Positions 1-6,973 of a stretch of 8,357 nt of DNA are shown one piece after another. Source of the DNA: Candidatus Sabulitectum sp. (GTDB taxonomy: Bacteria; Fermentibacterota; Fermentibacteria; Fermentibacterales; JCC-6). The notes below the pieces were generated by a model, which did not search any database, had not been told where the DNA came from, and saw only the letters and a program-made list of their open reading frames with translations. The position numbers and the translations under genes were made by a program. The stretch spans positions 1 to 8,357 of the forward strand of contig JAOZLN010000099.1 in NCBI GenBank assembly GCA_029934845.1. The letters are read 5' to 3'. The stretch's first letter is position 1. Every line of letters begins with the position of its first letter.

Positions 1-41
1 GAGAAAAGAGCTTAAAAAAGAGTTTATTACAAAAGGAAAGG

Positions 42-58
42 GGGTTGTTATACAACCC
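42..58. repeat. Short perfect inverted repeat (hairpin)
   Basis: GGGTTGT and ACAACCC form a perfect 7-bp stem around a 3-nt loop (TAT). On the minus strand the hairpin is followed by a pyrimidine-rich stretch (CCCTTTCCTTTT), so it could act as a weak terminator for minus-strand transcription of the AT-rich block. There is no clean T-run on either strand, so a terminator role is only a possibility. Confidence 0.4.
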
Positions 59-144
59 AAATAAATCCATAGTTTAAAAAGGCACTTCTTTCTTCATAAA
101 AATTCTATAATTTTTTAAACTTTTATGGGGTTTTGTGTTCTATC

Positions 145-276
145 TTATCTTTTACATCTATTTTCTCCAATAAAGTTTAGATTCTTCATAAATATCTCAA
201 TATTTCTTGATTTTTTTGCATAGATATCCTGTGTGGGAGTTTTATTATTGTAAGTTTTTAGATTTAATTTTATCAT
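145..276 (-). CDS. Possible small hypothetical protein, 43 aa
   Basis: A 43-codon ATG frame on the minus strand encodes a lysine- and asparagine-rich, largely hydrophilic peptide starting MIKLNLKTYNN. An AGGA lies 9 nt upstream of the ATG. The start overlaps (ATGA) the stop of a 22-codon GTG frame at 273-341 that would encode a glutamine-rich helical peptide. The Shine-Dalgarno-like motif, the ATGA overlap and the purine bias favour coding. The very short length, the lack of any recognisable motif and the AT-rich context, where such frames arise by chance, argue against it. I do not recognise it and assign no function; it may be a remnant of a decayed gene. Confidence 0.2.
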   Translation of the reverse strand: MIKLNLKTYNNKTPTQDIYAKKSRNIEIFMKNLNFIGENRCKR

Positions 277-371
277 TGTAAACTTTCCTGATAAGCTCTA
301 TATCTTATGTTTTGTAGAAGTTCTTGAAATTGTTCATTCACTTTTAAAGTCCGGAAGCGGGGTACGCTGCG

Positions 372-1094
372 ATGTATTCAGACCTTCCATATGCAATGCG
401 TTTCCATTCAAAATTGAACCCTGAGCATATGGGATCTGACTTTGGGGAGCTAATGAAAAACGCTGTATTCAAGATAGCAGGCCCAACCACTCATGTGCAA
501 AATACTATACCTCTTGCACATAATCAGGACCTGTCCAGGTTCAGGTATGTGGAAAGTCCGTCAGCAGAGAGAGCCCTGCTGCTTACAAGCATCGACAGCA
601 TCCATGAACCGGAGCTCTTCATTGAGGGAGTAATGCTCTCGAAGACAATGAAGGGAGATATAGTCGGCACAGGTGAGGATAGAGATAAGATCGTGGATCT
701 ATGTAAAAAGACCGATGGAAGGGTTCGCTGTCTGCCACCAGTGCCCCGGCTCAAGGTACCTGAACTTCTAAGTAATTACCAGATTGGAATAGCCACAGTG
801 AAAGAGATTTCTCCAATAGTGTATCAGATGAAGGTAAATGCTTACATGGCTGCAGGTCTATACACTCTCGCAAAACCGTGGACTCACATAGCCACTGAAG
901 CTCCTGATATTATCGGAATATTTACCACAGCCCAGGATATGGCAGACCATCTTGACTATCTCAGCGAGAACTGGTCTGATACTCTTGCCGCAAGACGCCA
1001 TGCAAGAGATTGGATCCATGAACATTACGCCGTGGAAATTCCCAGAAAACGCTTCAATGAGATCCTCCGGAAAGAATTTCCCTCAAAAAGCTGA
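372..1094 (+). CDS. GT-B glycosyltransferase (GT4-like), 5'-truncated
   Basis: This 240-residue product carries the C-terminal, donor-nucleotide-binding half of a GT-B glycosyltransferase. An IDSIHEPEL segment starts the second Rossmann domain (about residues 74-82), GTGEDRDK follows at about 97-104 (the usual G-x-G-x turn), and KVNAYMAAGLYTLAK at about 153-167 matches the family's K-x-x-E/A-Y-M-A-x-G-x-P donor-site region. GT-B enzymes usually have 350-400 residues. The reading frame is open back to 348 and codes SPEAGYAA before the first ATG, which resembles the interior of the N-terminal domain. An in-frame TAA at 345-347 and AT-rich DNA precede it. About 80-100 N-terminal residues therefore seem to be missing, and no good ribosome-binding site precedes the ATG. 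It is probably a remnant or pseudogene; a short functional protein is less likely. It converges on the flippase gene. Confidence 0.75.
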   Translation: MYSDLPYAMRFHSKLNPEHMGSDFGELMKNAVFKIAGPTTHVQNTIPLAHNQDLSRFRYVESPSAERALLLTSIDSIHEPELFIEGVMLSKTMKGDIVGTGEDRDKIVDLCKKTDGRVRCLPPVPRLKVPELLSNYQIGIATVKEISPIVYQMKVNAYMAAGLYTLAKPWTHIATEAPDIIGIFTTAQDMADHLDYLSENWSDTLAARRHARDWIHEHYAVEIPRKRFNEILRKEFPSKS

Positions 1095-1131
1095 TATTTC
1101 CGCTCTGCTGCCTTCCTGACACTGTGTTGAA

Positions 1132-1145
1132 TTGTGCCGGCACAA
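1132..1145. repeat. 14-bp perfect palindrome between convergent genes
   Basis: TTGTGCCGGCACAA is its own reverse complement. It lies in the 61-bp gap between the stop of the truncated GT-B gene and the stop of the flippase gene. It has no loop and no adjacent T-run, so it is not a typical intrinsic terminator. A dimeric-protein binding site or chance are the alternatives. Confidence 0.4.
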
Positions 1146-1155
1146 ACCGGATACT

Positions 1156-2739
1156 CTATGACTTATTGGCAGGAGCTGCTTTCCTGATATTATTTGTGAT
1201 CTGGTGGAGCAAGTTTGAGAATGTTGAACTCTTAAGGCCTCGAAGAACCATGATCATGGAAAGAATACCAGCTGCGGCGTAAGAGATCAACTGAACAGAT
1301 CGGGTGAGCAGAGAGGCTTCGGTTGAGAATATCCACAGATGAGATAACACAAGGCAACTGACAATAAGAAAAACATTTGCAGAAAGAATAATGAACTGCT
1401 CTTTTATGATCGATCGAAGCCCCAGTCCCCCCATCTTTCTGGAAAGAGACCAGATCAGATAAACAGTTTTTGCTGTGGATGTTATTGTTGTTGCAAGAGC
1501 AAGACCACCGATTCCCAGAGGTTCCACAAGGATCAGATTCAATAATACATTGGCAACAATACCAATAATTCCGATTATCACTGGAGTTGATGAATCCTTC
1601 TGAGCATAGAATGCACGGGAAATCAGTGATCCTATTCCAAACTGAGCCAGCCATGGAGCATAGAATGCCAGTGCATAACCAATATATCTTGAATCATTCC
1701 CTGTGAAATTTCCCCTCTGAAAGAAAACTGAAACAACTGGAACGGCAAGCACCGTAAGAAGAGCAGCTGTTGGAAACAACACAAGAGAGGTAGTGTTCAT
1801 GTTTCGTCTCAATGTTAAAAGTAGAGCCTCCACTTTGCCCCTGGCGGCATTGGCTGAGAAACTCAGATCTGCGAAAGTAAGCAGTGGTTGAAAAACAACC
1901 GTAAGAACTATGTTCTTGATCCTGTTGGCATAATCAATTGCGGTTACTGAGCTTTCCGGTAGAAAGGAAGCCAGCATCTTGTCCGCAATGGGAGCAAGAA
2001 ACCCCACCATTGTTCCTCCCACGACCGGAGCTGCCATCCGGGCAAGCTGGCTCATGAATGGATCACGGGCAATAGAAGGAGAAACTTTGAACCCGCTTCT
2101 TTTAGCCTGAAAAAGAAGAAAAACAAATTCTACCAGACCTCCTGCCAGGATAGAGGCAGGAAGAATTCTGATTCCCACTCCGTCCCTTACCACCAGCAAA
2201 ACGGTCAGAGATACAGAAAGACCAAGAACGCTTGAAAGAGCAAGAGTAGTAAATCGTTTTTCGTACTTGATAAAATTAGCGATTATCCCGTTTACAGTAC
2301 CAAGAAGAACCATGGGAAGAAGAATCTTAAAGAGCATTGAGGCCAGTTCCAGTAGTTCAGGCGAACCGTTTGGGCTTACCACCTTTACCAGAGTACCACT
2401 GAGAAACCACAGAGCAGCGATAAGAGTTGAACTTGTTAGAACCAGCCAGGAAATAGTTTTGTTAACGAATGCAACAGCACCACTGCGCCCCCGTTTTTCC
2501 ATAACTCTTGAATAAATTGGAATAAAAGCAGAGCCAAAAGAATGAGAAACCACTTCCCTGACAAGAAACGGGAACACCATGGCCACCGCAAGAGCATCTG
2601 TGCGCCAGTTCGCTCCGAAAATGGCTGTTATCTGGGCGAAACGGAAATAGGAAAGCAATGCATTAGCCAGACTGCTTGCGGAAAGAACGGAAAACCCCAG
2701 TAGTTTGCTATTCTCTCCCGGTCTGGTCTTCTCAGTCAT
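1156..2739 (-). CDS. MurJ/MVF-family polyprenyl-linked glycan flippase
   Basis: This polytopic membrane protein of about 527 residues belongs to the MurJ (MviN, MOP superfamily) family, which flips undecaprenyl-pyrophosphate-linked saccharides across the inner membrane. Length and hydrophobicity fit the 14-helix fold. Family marks are FGANWRTDALAVAMVFP (about 41-57), FGSAFIPIYS (about 68-77), YANRIKN (about 270-276), FFQRGNFT, and RAFYAQKDSSTP. Compared with E. coli MurJ from memory, the arginines matching R24, R52 and R270 are kept (here R33, R61, R273), but the position of R18 is alanine and D269 is asparagine. Together with the glycosyltransferase context this suggests a glycan-precursor flippase (Wzx role), although lipid II flipping is not excluded. 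I chose ATG 2739, which follows AGGTG by 6 nt and overlaps the upstream GT2 stop as ATGACTGA; a GTG at 2748 is the alternative. Confidence 0.9.
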   Translation of the reverse strand: MTEKTRPGENSKLLGFSVLSASSLANALLSYFRFAQITAIFGANWRTDALAVAMVFPFLVREVVSHSFGSAFIPIYSRVMEKRGRSGAVAFVNKTISWLVLTSSTLIAALWFLSGTLVKVVSPNGSPELLELASMLFKILLPMVLLGTVNGIIANFIKYEKRFTTLALSSVLGLSVSLTVLLVVRDGVGIRILPASILAGGLVEFVFLLFQAKRSGFKVSPSIARDPFMSQLARMAAPVVGGTMVGFLAPIADKMLASFLPESSVTAIDYANRIKNIVLTVVFQPLLTFADLSFSANAARGKVEALLLTLRRNMNTTSLVLFPTAALLTVLAVPVVSVFFQRGNFTGNDSRYIGYALAFYAPWLAQFGIGSLISRAFYAQKDSSTPVIIGIIGIVANVLLNLILVEPLGIGGLALATTITSTAKTVYLIWSLSRKMGGLGLRSIIKEQFIILSANVFLIVSCLVLSHLWIFSTEASLLTRSVQLISYAAAGILSMIMVLRGLKSSTFSNLLHQITNNIRKAAPANKS

Positions 2740-3583
2740 TTCGAGCACCTGGAAGCCTTGGGGGAAGTCCGGAAAGAATTGAACTGAGCGCTCGATAATA
2801 CCCTCTGGTTATTTCGACATCTCTTATAGGGAAAGCTGACATTCTTAGAATGCACTTGGTTATAAGAAGTTGCTTTACAGCCTTAGCATTGGCTGAATCG
2901 TGATCCTTAAAAAACTCAAGCATACCCCAGTGAAAACAGGAAAGTCTGGTCGCCGTGACTTTGCTGGAACCTGTCCCCTCGTCGTGTATGAATTGACTTT
3001 CCCTGCAGAAATCGATTCCCAATCCATGAAGTGGCCCCCTTGAACACAGATCAACATCCTCAAAATAGAGCGGATATCTGGAGTTGAAACCACCGGCTTT
3101 CAGAAAATCATTTTTGTGAACCATGATCAGGGAACCCTGGAGCCAGTCAATGCGATCTTCCCTGAAGAGAGATTCTGCAGGCTTGAATATTTGTGACCTT
3201 ACCCAGTTAATGTTGGGCCATATGCCTGTTGAGTAGACCTCGTTCCCTTCCGGGTCAACAGTAGTTGCTCCGGTAAGGTTGCCTCTGGAGTGATAGTTAT
3301 GAAGATCTTTCAGCGAGTGGCTGTTTGCAGGAAGGGTATCAGGGTTGGTTATCAGAATGATGGGTGTATCGGCTTCCAGAACAGCGCGGTTGATCCCAGC
3401 TCCGAATCCTTTGTTGCCAGTGAACGGCAGTACTCTGGCCTTTGCACTGATATCAGATGGTATTTGATCACCGTTGTTTGAGATCAAACAGGAAGCTCCG
3501 GAATCCGACCATTGCCGAACCCATTTTCGGACAATATCAGAATTACCGAAAGCAACTGTAACCACAGTAACAGGCAGAGACAA
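2732..3583 (-). CDS. Family 2 (GT-A) glycosyltransferase, WbbL-like
   Basis: It transfers a sugar from a nucleotide donor to a growing glycan in the cytoplasm, probably at the membrane; the sugar cannot be read from sequence. Numbered from TTG 3583 (283 residues), the GT2 domain starts VTVVTVAFGNSD, has a nucleotide-binding NKGFGAGIN at 57-65, NPDT at 80-83 in the DxD position, and FEDVDL at 174-179 as the acceptor-side and base motif. NPD in place of DxD is common in rhamnosyltransferase-like GT2 enzymes such as WbbL. The frame is open to GTG 3709, but the extra 42 residues do not look like GT2 sequence and a good promoter lies inside them. TTG 3583 sits 5 nt after a nine-G run that could serve as ribosome-binding site; GTG 3565 is the alternative. 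It is the first gene of an operon with the flippase, overlapping it by 8 bp. Confidence 0.9.
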   Translation of the reverse strand: MSLPVTVVTVAFGNSDIVRKWVRQWSDSGASCLISNNGDQIPSDISAKARVLPFTGNKGFGAGINRAVLEADTPIILITNPDTLPANSHSLKDLHNYHSRGNLTGATTVDPEGNEVYSTGIWPNINWVRSQIFKPAESLFREDRIDWLQGSLIMVHKNDFLKAGGFNSRYPLYFEDVDLCSRGPLHGLGIDFCRESQFIHDEGTGSSKVTATRLSCFHWGMLEFFKDHDSANAKAVKQLLITKCILRMSAFPIRDVEITRGYYRALSSILSGLPPRLPGARND

Positions 3584-3588
3584 CAGTA

Positions 3589-3597
3589 CCCCCCCCC
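3589..3597 (-). repeat. G9 homopolymer at the translation start of a GT2 gene (C9 on the plus strand)
   Basis: Nine consecutive C on the plus strand read as G9 on the coding strand, 5 nt before the proposed TTG start at 3583. It can pair with the anti-Shine-Dalgarno CCUCC through G-C and G-U pairs and is the only candidate ribosome-binding site there. Homopolymer G/C runs of this length are prone to slippage, and in several bacteria they switch glycosyltransferase genes on and off. Phase variation here is inferred, not seen. Confidence 0.6.
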
Positions 3598-3634
3598 GGG
3601 AAGATTGGAACAGCAGTATCAGATCAGTCAGGCA

Positions 3635-3662
3635 AATATAGTTTATTTGTCCAACTAGACAA
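3635..3662 (-). promoter_or_regulatory. Putative sigma70-type promoter for the GT2-flippase operon
   Basis: On the minus strand, TTGTCT (3662-3657, 4 of 6 matches to TTGACA) and TATATT (3640-3635, 5 of 6 matches to TATAAT) are separated by 16 bp. Transcription would start near 3628 and leave a leader of about 45 nt before TTG 3583. This placement argues against translation from GTG 3709. Confidence 0.45.
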
Positions 3663-3694
3663 TTCCAATACAGGGCTTTCCTTTTTTTGCTATC

Positions 3695-3722
3695 TTGGCT
3701 ATTTTGCACCGTTGGATTTAAA
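3695..3722 (+). promoter_or_regulatory. Weak putative promoter for the three-gene glycosyltransferase operon
   Basis: TTGGCT (3695-3700) and TTTAAA (3717-3722) are spaced by 16 bp, with four of six consensus matches each. It lies in the divergent intergenic region and would give a leader of about 35 nt before ATG 3764. It is the best candidate I see on this strand, but it is weak. Confidence 0.25.
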
Positions 3723-3763
3723 GAGTGCAGTTATTCTTTCTCTTGGTAGACAGGATTGTCTTT

Positions 3764-4690
3764 ATGAACATTCAGGAAGACTTGAAACTTCCTCGCATCG
3801 GAATTCTTATGATTAACTACAATCAATGGGAACTAACCGGGAAGTGCGTAGAATCTCTTTTGAGATCAACGGGAGTCAGTGTAGTTATTGGGTTGGTGGA
3901 CAACAACTCCAAGGCAGAAACTCCTGATTGGGTGAAGAATACTCCGGAGATAAGCTTTTATTCTAACTCGACCAACAGTGGTTTTATTGCTGGCAATATC
4001 AGAGCTTTCGAAATGGTAATACTCCGGGATGTTGATTATGTAATTCTGCTGAACAACGATACAGAAGTTGAACCGGATATGCTGTCTACCCTGGCCACCC
4101 ATTTTACCAGTCATCCTGACACTGGTCTGGCCACTCCGGTGATCTCATATGCTGAAGACAGACAGATCATATGGCACGCCGGTGGCACATTCCTGCCAAG
4201 AAAAATGGGTGTGAGGCAACTGTATAAAACACTGTCCGATCTTCCAGCGGATTCTGTTGAAGTAGATCAGATATCAGGCTGTGCAATGATCATGCGGCCG
4301 GATCTTTTTAAAGCTATAGGGTATCAGGATCCGGATCTGTTCATCTACCACGAGGATGTGGAACAGAGCCTTAAGTCCATGGAAATGGGGTTCAAAAACT
4401 ACCTGGTACCTGATGCCAGGATGATACACCATGTATCCATAACGGTTGGAGGAGTGCTTTCCCCGTTTGCGGTTTACTTTACTCACAGGAACAGGTACAT
4501 TTTTGCAAGCCGCAATCTTAAGGGAATAGATCTAATTGCTTTCAGGTTTTACTACTTTGCCGTTACTTTTGCCAAAACAGTTATTTACCCCTTAAGGAAC
4601 TGTTCAAATCTTGTGTACTGGATGTGGCTTGCTGTGATTCATGCAGTCAGTAATCAGCCGAACAACAAACCAAAGGGTCTGTTCTTGTGA
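3764..4690 (+). CDS. Family 2 (GT-A) glycosyltransferase with hydrophobic C-terminal tail
   Basis: This 308-residue nucleotide-sugar-dependent transferase starts RIGILMINYNQWE, with the GT2 strand VDNNS at 45-49, NSGFIAGN at 71-78, LLNNDTEV at 95-102 in the DxD region (Asp99 the likely metal ligand), and YHEDVE at 195-200. The usual last Asp of the ED-x-D motif is Glu here, a conservative change. After the catalytic domain, about residues 255-295 are rich in aromatic and aliphatic residues, including FRFYYFAVTF and VYWMWLAVIHAV, and may attach the enzyme to the membrane. I chose ATG 3764 because AGGA lies 8 nt upstream; the frame runs back to GTG 3725, but those 13 residues add nothing family-like. 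It opens a three-gene operon, and its TGA overlaps the next start as GTGA. Acceptor and sugar are unknown. Confidence 0.92.
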   Translation: MNIQEDLKLPRIGILMINYNQWELTGKCVESLLRSTGVSVVIGLVDNNSKAETPDWVKNTPEISFYSNSTNSGFIAGNIRAFEMVILRDVDYVILLNNDTEVEPDMLSTLATHFTSHPDTGLATPVISYAEDRQIIWHAGGTFLPRKMGVRQLYKTLSDLPADSVEVDQISGCAMIMRPDLFKAIGYQDPDLFIYHEDVEQSLKSMEMGFKNYLVPDARMIHHVSITVGGVLSPFAVYFTHRNRYIFASRNLKGIDLIAFRFYYFAVTFAKTVIYPLRNCSNLVYWMWLAVIHAVSNQPNNKPKGLFL

Positions 4691-5709
4691 CGACAACTCA
4701 AAATAAAGTGTCTGTTATTGTTCCCAATTACAACGGTATCTCCATTCTACGCAACTGTTTGTTTTCTCTTCTTGAGCATGACAGAACACCAGACCAGATA
4801 GTGGTTGTAGATAATGGATCCAGCGATGGTTCCCCGGACATTATCAGAAGAGAGTTTCCTTCCGTAAACCTGGTTGCTCTTGATAAGAACACCGGGTTTA
4901 CCGGAGCGAACAACACGGGAATAAAAGCATCTTCAGGTGATCTGCTGGTGCTTCTTAACAACGACTGCATTGTAGAGCCGAACTGGCTGAACAGTCTTCT
5001 CCGGCGGATGGATGATCCTTCAGTGGCTGCGGTAACCAGTTCAATGAGAAACATATCAGATGTGAGCATCATGGATTCTGCAGGTGGTCAGATAGACTGG
5101 ATGGGCTTTGCCAGTGACAGGGGCAAGGGTGAGTCGGCTTCTTTGCACGGGGAAGCTGCTTCTATACCTTTCCCGTGCGGTGGTGCAGTTATTATAAGGC
5201 GAAGCGCTCTTCCTTCTCCGGACAGGCTTTTCTGGAATGAACTTTTCATTTATCAGGAAGATCTGGACCTGGGCTATGAGCTTCTCAGAACGGGCTGGAA
5301 GATCGTTTATGAGCCTGAAGCAGTGGTAAGACACATGCATTCCGCTACAATGAGCAAGTTCAGTTCTTTCAAGGAGCGTCTTTGCGTTCGGAACAGGTTA
5401 CTGGTTATGCGAAAGCACTTTGATCCTAAAACTTTTAGGGAAATTACTCCTATTGTAAGAAAGTGGCAGAATCTCTGGATAGTGAAGAGCATTGCCAGAG
5501 GGCGATTAGCTCAGGCAAAAGCGGTATTCAAGGGCACTTCGCAGGGGTTGAGTATGCCGGTTAAGCAATTTAAGGCGCCATTACCGTTAAGTGATGTTTT
5601 TGTTAACTTCGCTCGGAAAAATGCGACAACCAGCGGGATTAAAAAGAAAATGTACGAAGACATGGAAAGCATTATAAGAAAAAACAGCACCGGGGAATTG
5701 CATGGGTAG
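4687..5709 (+). CDS. Family 2 (GT-A) glycosyltransferase, WbbL/rhamnosyltransferase-like
   Basis: This 340-residue GT2 enzyme has VSVIVPNYNG at 8-17, VVDNGSSDGS at 40-49, NTGFTGANNTG at 68-78, LLNNDC at 89-94 with Asp93 as likely metal ligand, an SIMDSAGG loop at 127-134, FPCGGA at 162-167, and YQEDLDL at 189-195 with Glu191-Asp192 on the acceptor side. A basic tail of about 110 residues follows (RNRLLVMRKHF onward), typical of this subgroup. It starts with GTG 4687 inside the upstream stop codon (GTGA), with AGGG about 9-10 nt upstream, so its translation is probably coupled to the preceding gene. Its closest relative in the window is the minus-strand GT2 gene at 6954-7940, identical at roughly half of the aligned catalytic-domain residues by eye, so the pair probably arose by duplication. 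The sugar specificity is not readable. Confidence 0.93.
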   Translation: MTTTQNKVSVIVPNYNGISILRNCLFSLLEHDRTPDQIVVVDNGSSDGSPDIIRREFPSVNLVALDKNTGFTGANNTGIKASSGDLLVLLNNDCIVEPNWLNSLLRRMDDPSVAAVTSSMRNISDVSIMDSAGGQIDWMGFASDRGKGESASLHGEAASIPFPCGGAVIIRRSALPSPDRLFWNELFIYQEDLDLGYELLRTGWKIVYEPEAVVRHMHSATMSKFSSFKERLCVRNRLLVMRKHFDPKTFREITPIVRKWQNLWIVKSIARGRLAQAKAVFKGTSQGLSMPVKQFKAPLPLSDVFVNFARKNATTSGIKKKMYEDMESIIRKNSTGELHG

Positions 5710-6973
5710 TATTCTGCTGGTGGGAAATGACGGATCTGTCACAAATGCCAGCCAGGGTACAGGAGCCTGTATCGCTCGAACGGATAGATTCCGGACAGCT
5801 CTTCGCAGTGCCGGATTCTCTGTGGATGTGTGTTCTATTGCAGGAGGACTATCTTCTCCCCGGGATATAAATGTGATTCTTGGTAAAAGGGATTATTCCT
5901 GTGTGGTTGCCATTAGTCCGCATCCTGCCGAAATGGCCGTGCTCTGCAGAACAGATCTTCCGTTGTGGATAGATATCAACGGTATGCACCCGGCGGAAAT
6001 ACATCTTTCCGGAGAGCTGGAAAATGAACCCAGACTTGAAATGCTCAGAATGCTTGCTCTGGAAAACTCACTGCTTTCCAGGGGAGACATGTTTTCTGCC
6101 CCCTCAGAGAGACAGACCCATGCTATTATGGGAGAACTGTACCTTCTGGGCAGAATGGATGGGGCATCGAAATCCAGAGTTCCAGCGAGAGCTATTCCTC
6201 ATTGTGCTGTTGATGCTCCTTTGTCCACAGGTCCTGATAAGGGGTTTTCTATTATTTCTACCGGCTCTTTTAACTCCTGGTTTGACGGAAATACCCTTTT
6301 TGACGCACTTGAATATGCTATGAACAGAAACGGAGAAATCTTCTTTACTGCCACTGGAGGATCTGTTCCTTTTGCGGAAGAGCAGTACAACTCGTTTCTG
6401 CAGAGATTATCCGGTTCCCGCTTCAAGGATAAATTCCGGATTGCCGGGTGGGTGAGCAAGGAAGAACTTGATCAAATCCAAAAGACTGCTTCAGTTGCTG
6501 TTTACGCGGATATTCCATGTGGGGAAACCCTTCTTGGAGCGCGAACCAGAGTTCTTGACTGGGTATCTCGCGGTATTCCTGTTGTCTGTACAAGGGGAGC
6601 AGAGATATCTCGGGTTATTTCCGATTCTGGTATGGGTATAGCAGTTCCCAGTGAGGATTCGGTAGCCATGGGCAAAGCATTTCTTAAACTTTCTTCCGAA
6701 CCAAATACCGTTGAAGAAATAAAGAATTCCCAGAAGTTATGGAGGAACGGTGCTGGAACCATGGATTCAGTGTTCAAGCCGCTGATCGATTGGTGTACTG
6801 ATCCTATAATACTACCTCGGAACCAGTTATGCAAGGCAACGGTCCCCAGGGTCTCATCCAGAAATTACAGAAGAATGGTTCTTAAGGAAATTTCTTCGGT
6901 TGCAGGCAAGGGAAAAGCTTTCGGATTCTTGTTAAAAAGTCTTAAAGAAAAGATCAGGAATCGGAAAGATTGA
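5702..6973 (+). CDS. GT-B glycosyltransferase (GT4/GT1-like)
   Basis: This 423-residue product has the two-domain layout of a GT-B enzyme. The N-terminal domain begins SILLVGNDGSVTNAS, with a PLWIDINGMHP segment at about 86-96. The donor domain begins near SIISTGSFNSWFDG (about 183-196), continues with FRIAGWVSKEEL (about 243-254), and has a donor-site region GETLLGARTRVLDWVSRGIPVV at about 274-295. There the R-T-R-x-L-D-x-x-x-x-G-x-P-V-V pattern replaces the E-x-F-G-x-x-x-x-E-A motif of classical GT4 enzymes; as far as I recall, this variant occurs in GT-B proteins of polysaccharide loci. The ATG overlaps the upstream TAG by 8 bp (ATGGGTAG), with GGGGA 6 nt before it, so it is the last gene of the coupled operon. 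Its 3' end overlaps the convergent GT2 gene by 20 bp. No signal peptide or membrane span is seen, so it is probably cytoplasmic. Confidence 0.88.
   Translation: MGSILLVGNDGSVTNASQGTGACIARTDRFRTALRSAGFSVDVCSIAGGLSSPRDINVILGKRDYSCVVAISPHPAEMAVLCRTDLPLWIDINGMHPAEIHLSGELENEPRLEMLRMLALENSLLSRGDMFSAPSERQTHAIMGELYLLGRMDGASKSRVPARAIPHCAVDAPLSTGPDKGFSIISTGSFNSWFDGNTLFDALEYAMNRNGEIFFTATGGSVPFAEEQYNSFLQRLSGSRFKDKFRIAGWVSKEELDQIQKTASVAVYADIPCGETLLGARTRVLDWVSRGIPVVCTRGAEISRVISDSGMGIAVPSEDSVAMGKAFLKLSSEPNTVEEIKNSQKLWRNGAGTMDSVFKPLIDWCTDPIILPRNQLCKATVPRVSSRNYRRMVLKEISSVAGKGKAFGFLLKSLKEKIRNRKD

Larger units (their letters stand above)
1..345. other. AT-rich block without a convincing gene, ending at a truncated glycosyltransferase gene
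   Basis: By hand count this stretch has about 88 G or C in 345 bases (about 26%), far below the rest of the window. The plus strand is T-rich, so the minus strand is purine-rich, as coding strands of AT-rich genomes often are. It holds only very short reading frames (see the minus-strand frame at 145-276) and one small hairpin at 42-58. The block stops at the in-frame TAA at 345-347, immediately before sequence that reads as the middle of a GT-B enzyme. It may be acquired DNA, decayed coding DNA or an assembly join; the sequence alone does not decide. Confidence 0.7.

Noticed and set aside
125..223. A 32-codon hydrophobic plus-strand ATG frame in the AT-rich block
   Set aside because: Its Phe, Leu and Ile content follows directly from the T-rich strand; there is no ribosome-binding site or recognisable motif.
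1232..1654. A 140-codon minus-strand frame inside the flippase gene
   Set aside because: It is a shadow of the flippase in another frame, rich in Cys, Ser and Asn with no domain; the flippase frame carries all the family motifs.
3682..3688. A T7 run in the divergent intergenic region, considered as a terminator tail
   Set aside because: No stem of useful strength precedes it, and neither neighbouring gene ends there.
3584..3709. An N-terminal extension of the minus-strand GT2 gene to GTG 3709
   Set aside because: The extra 42 residues do not resemble GT2 sequence, they contain a good promoter in the same direction, and the family's first beta strand begins just after the G9 tract.
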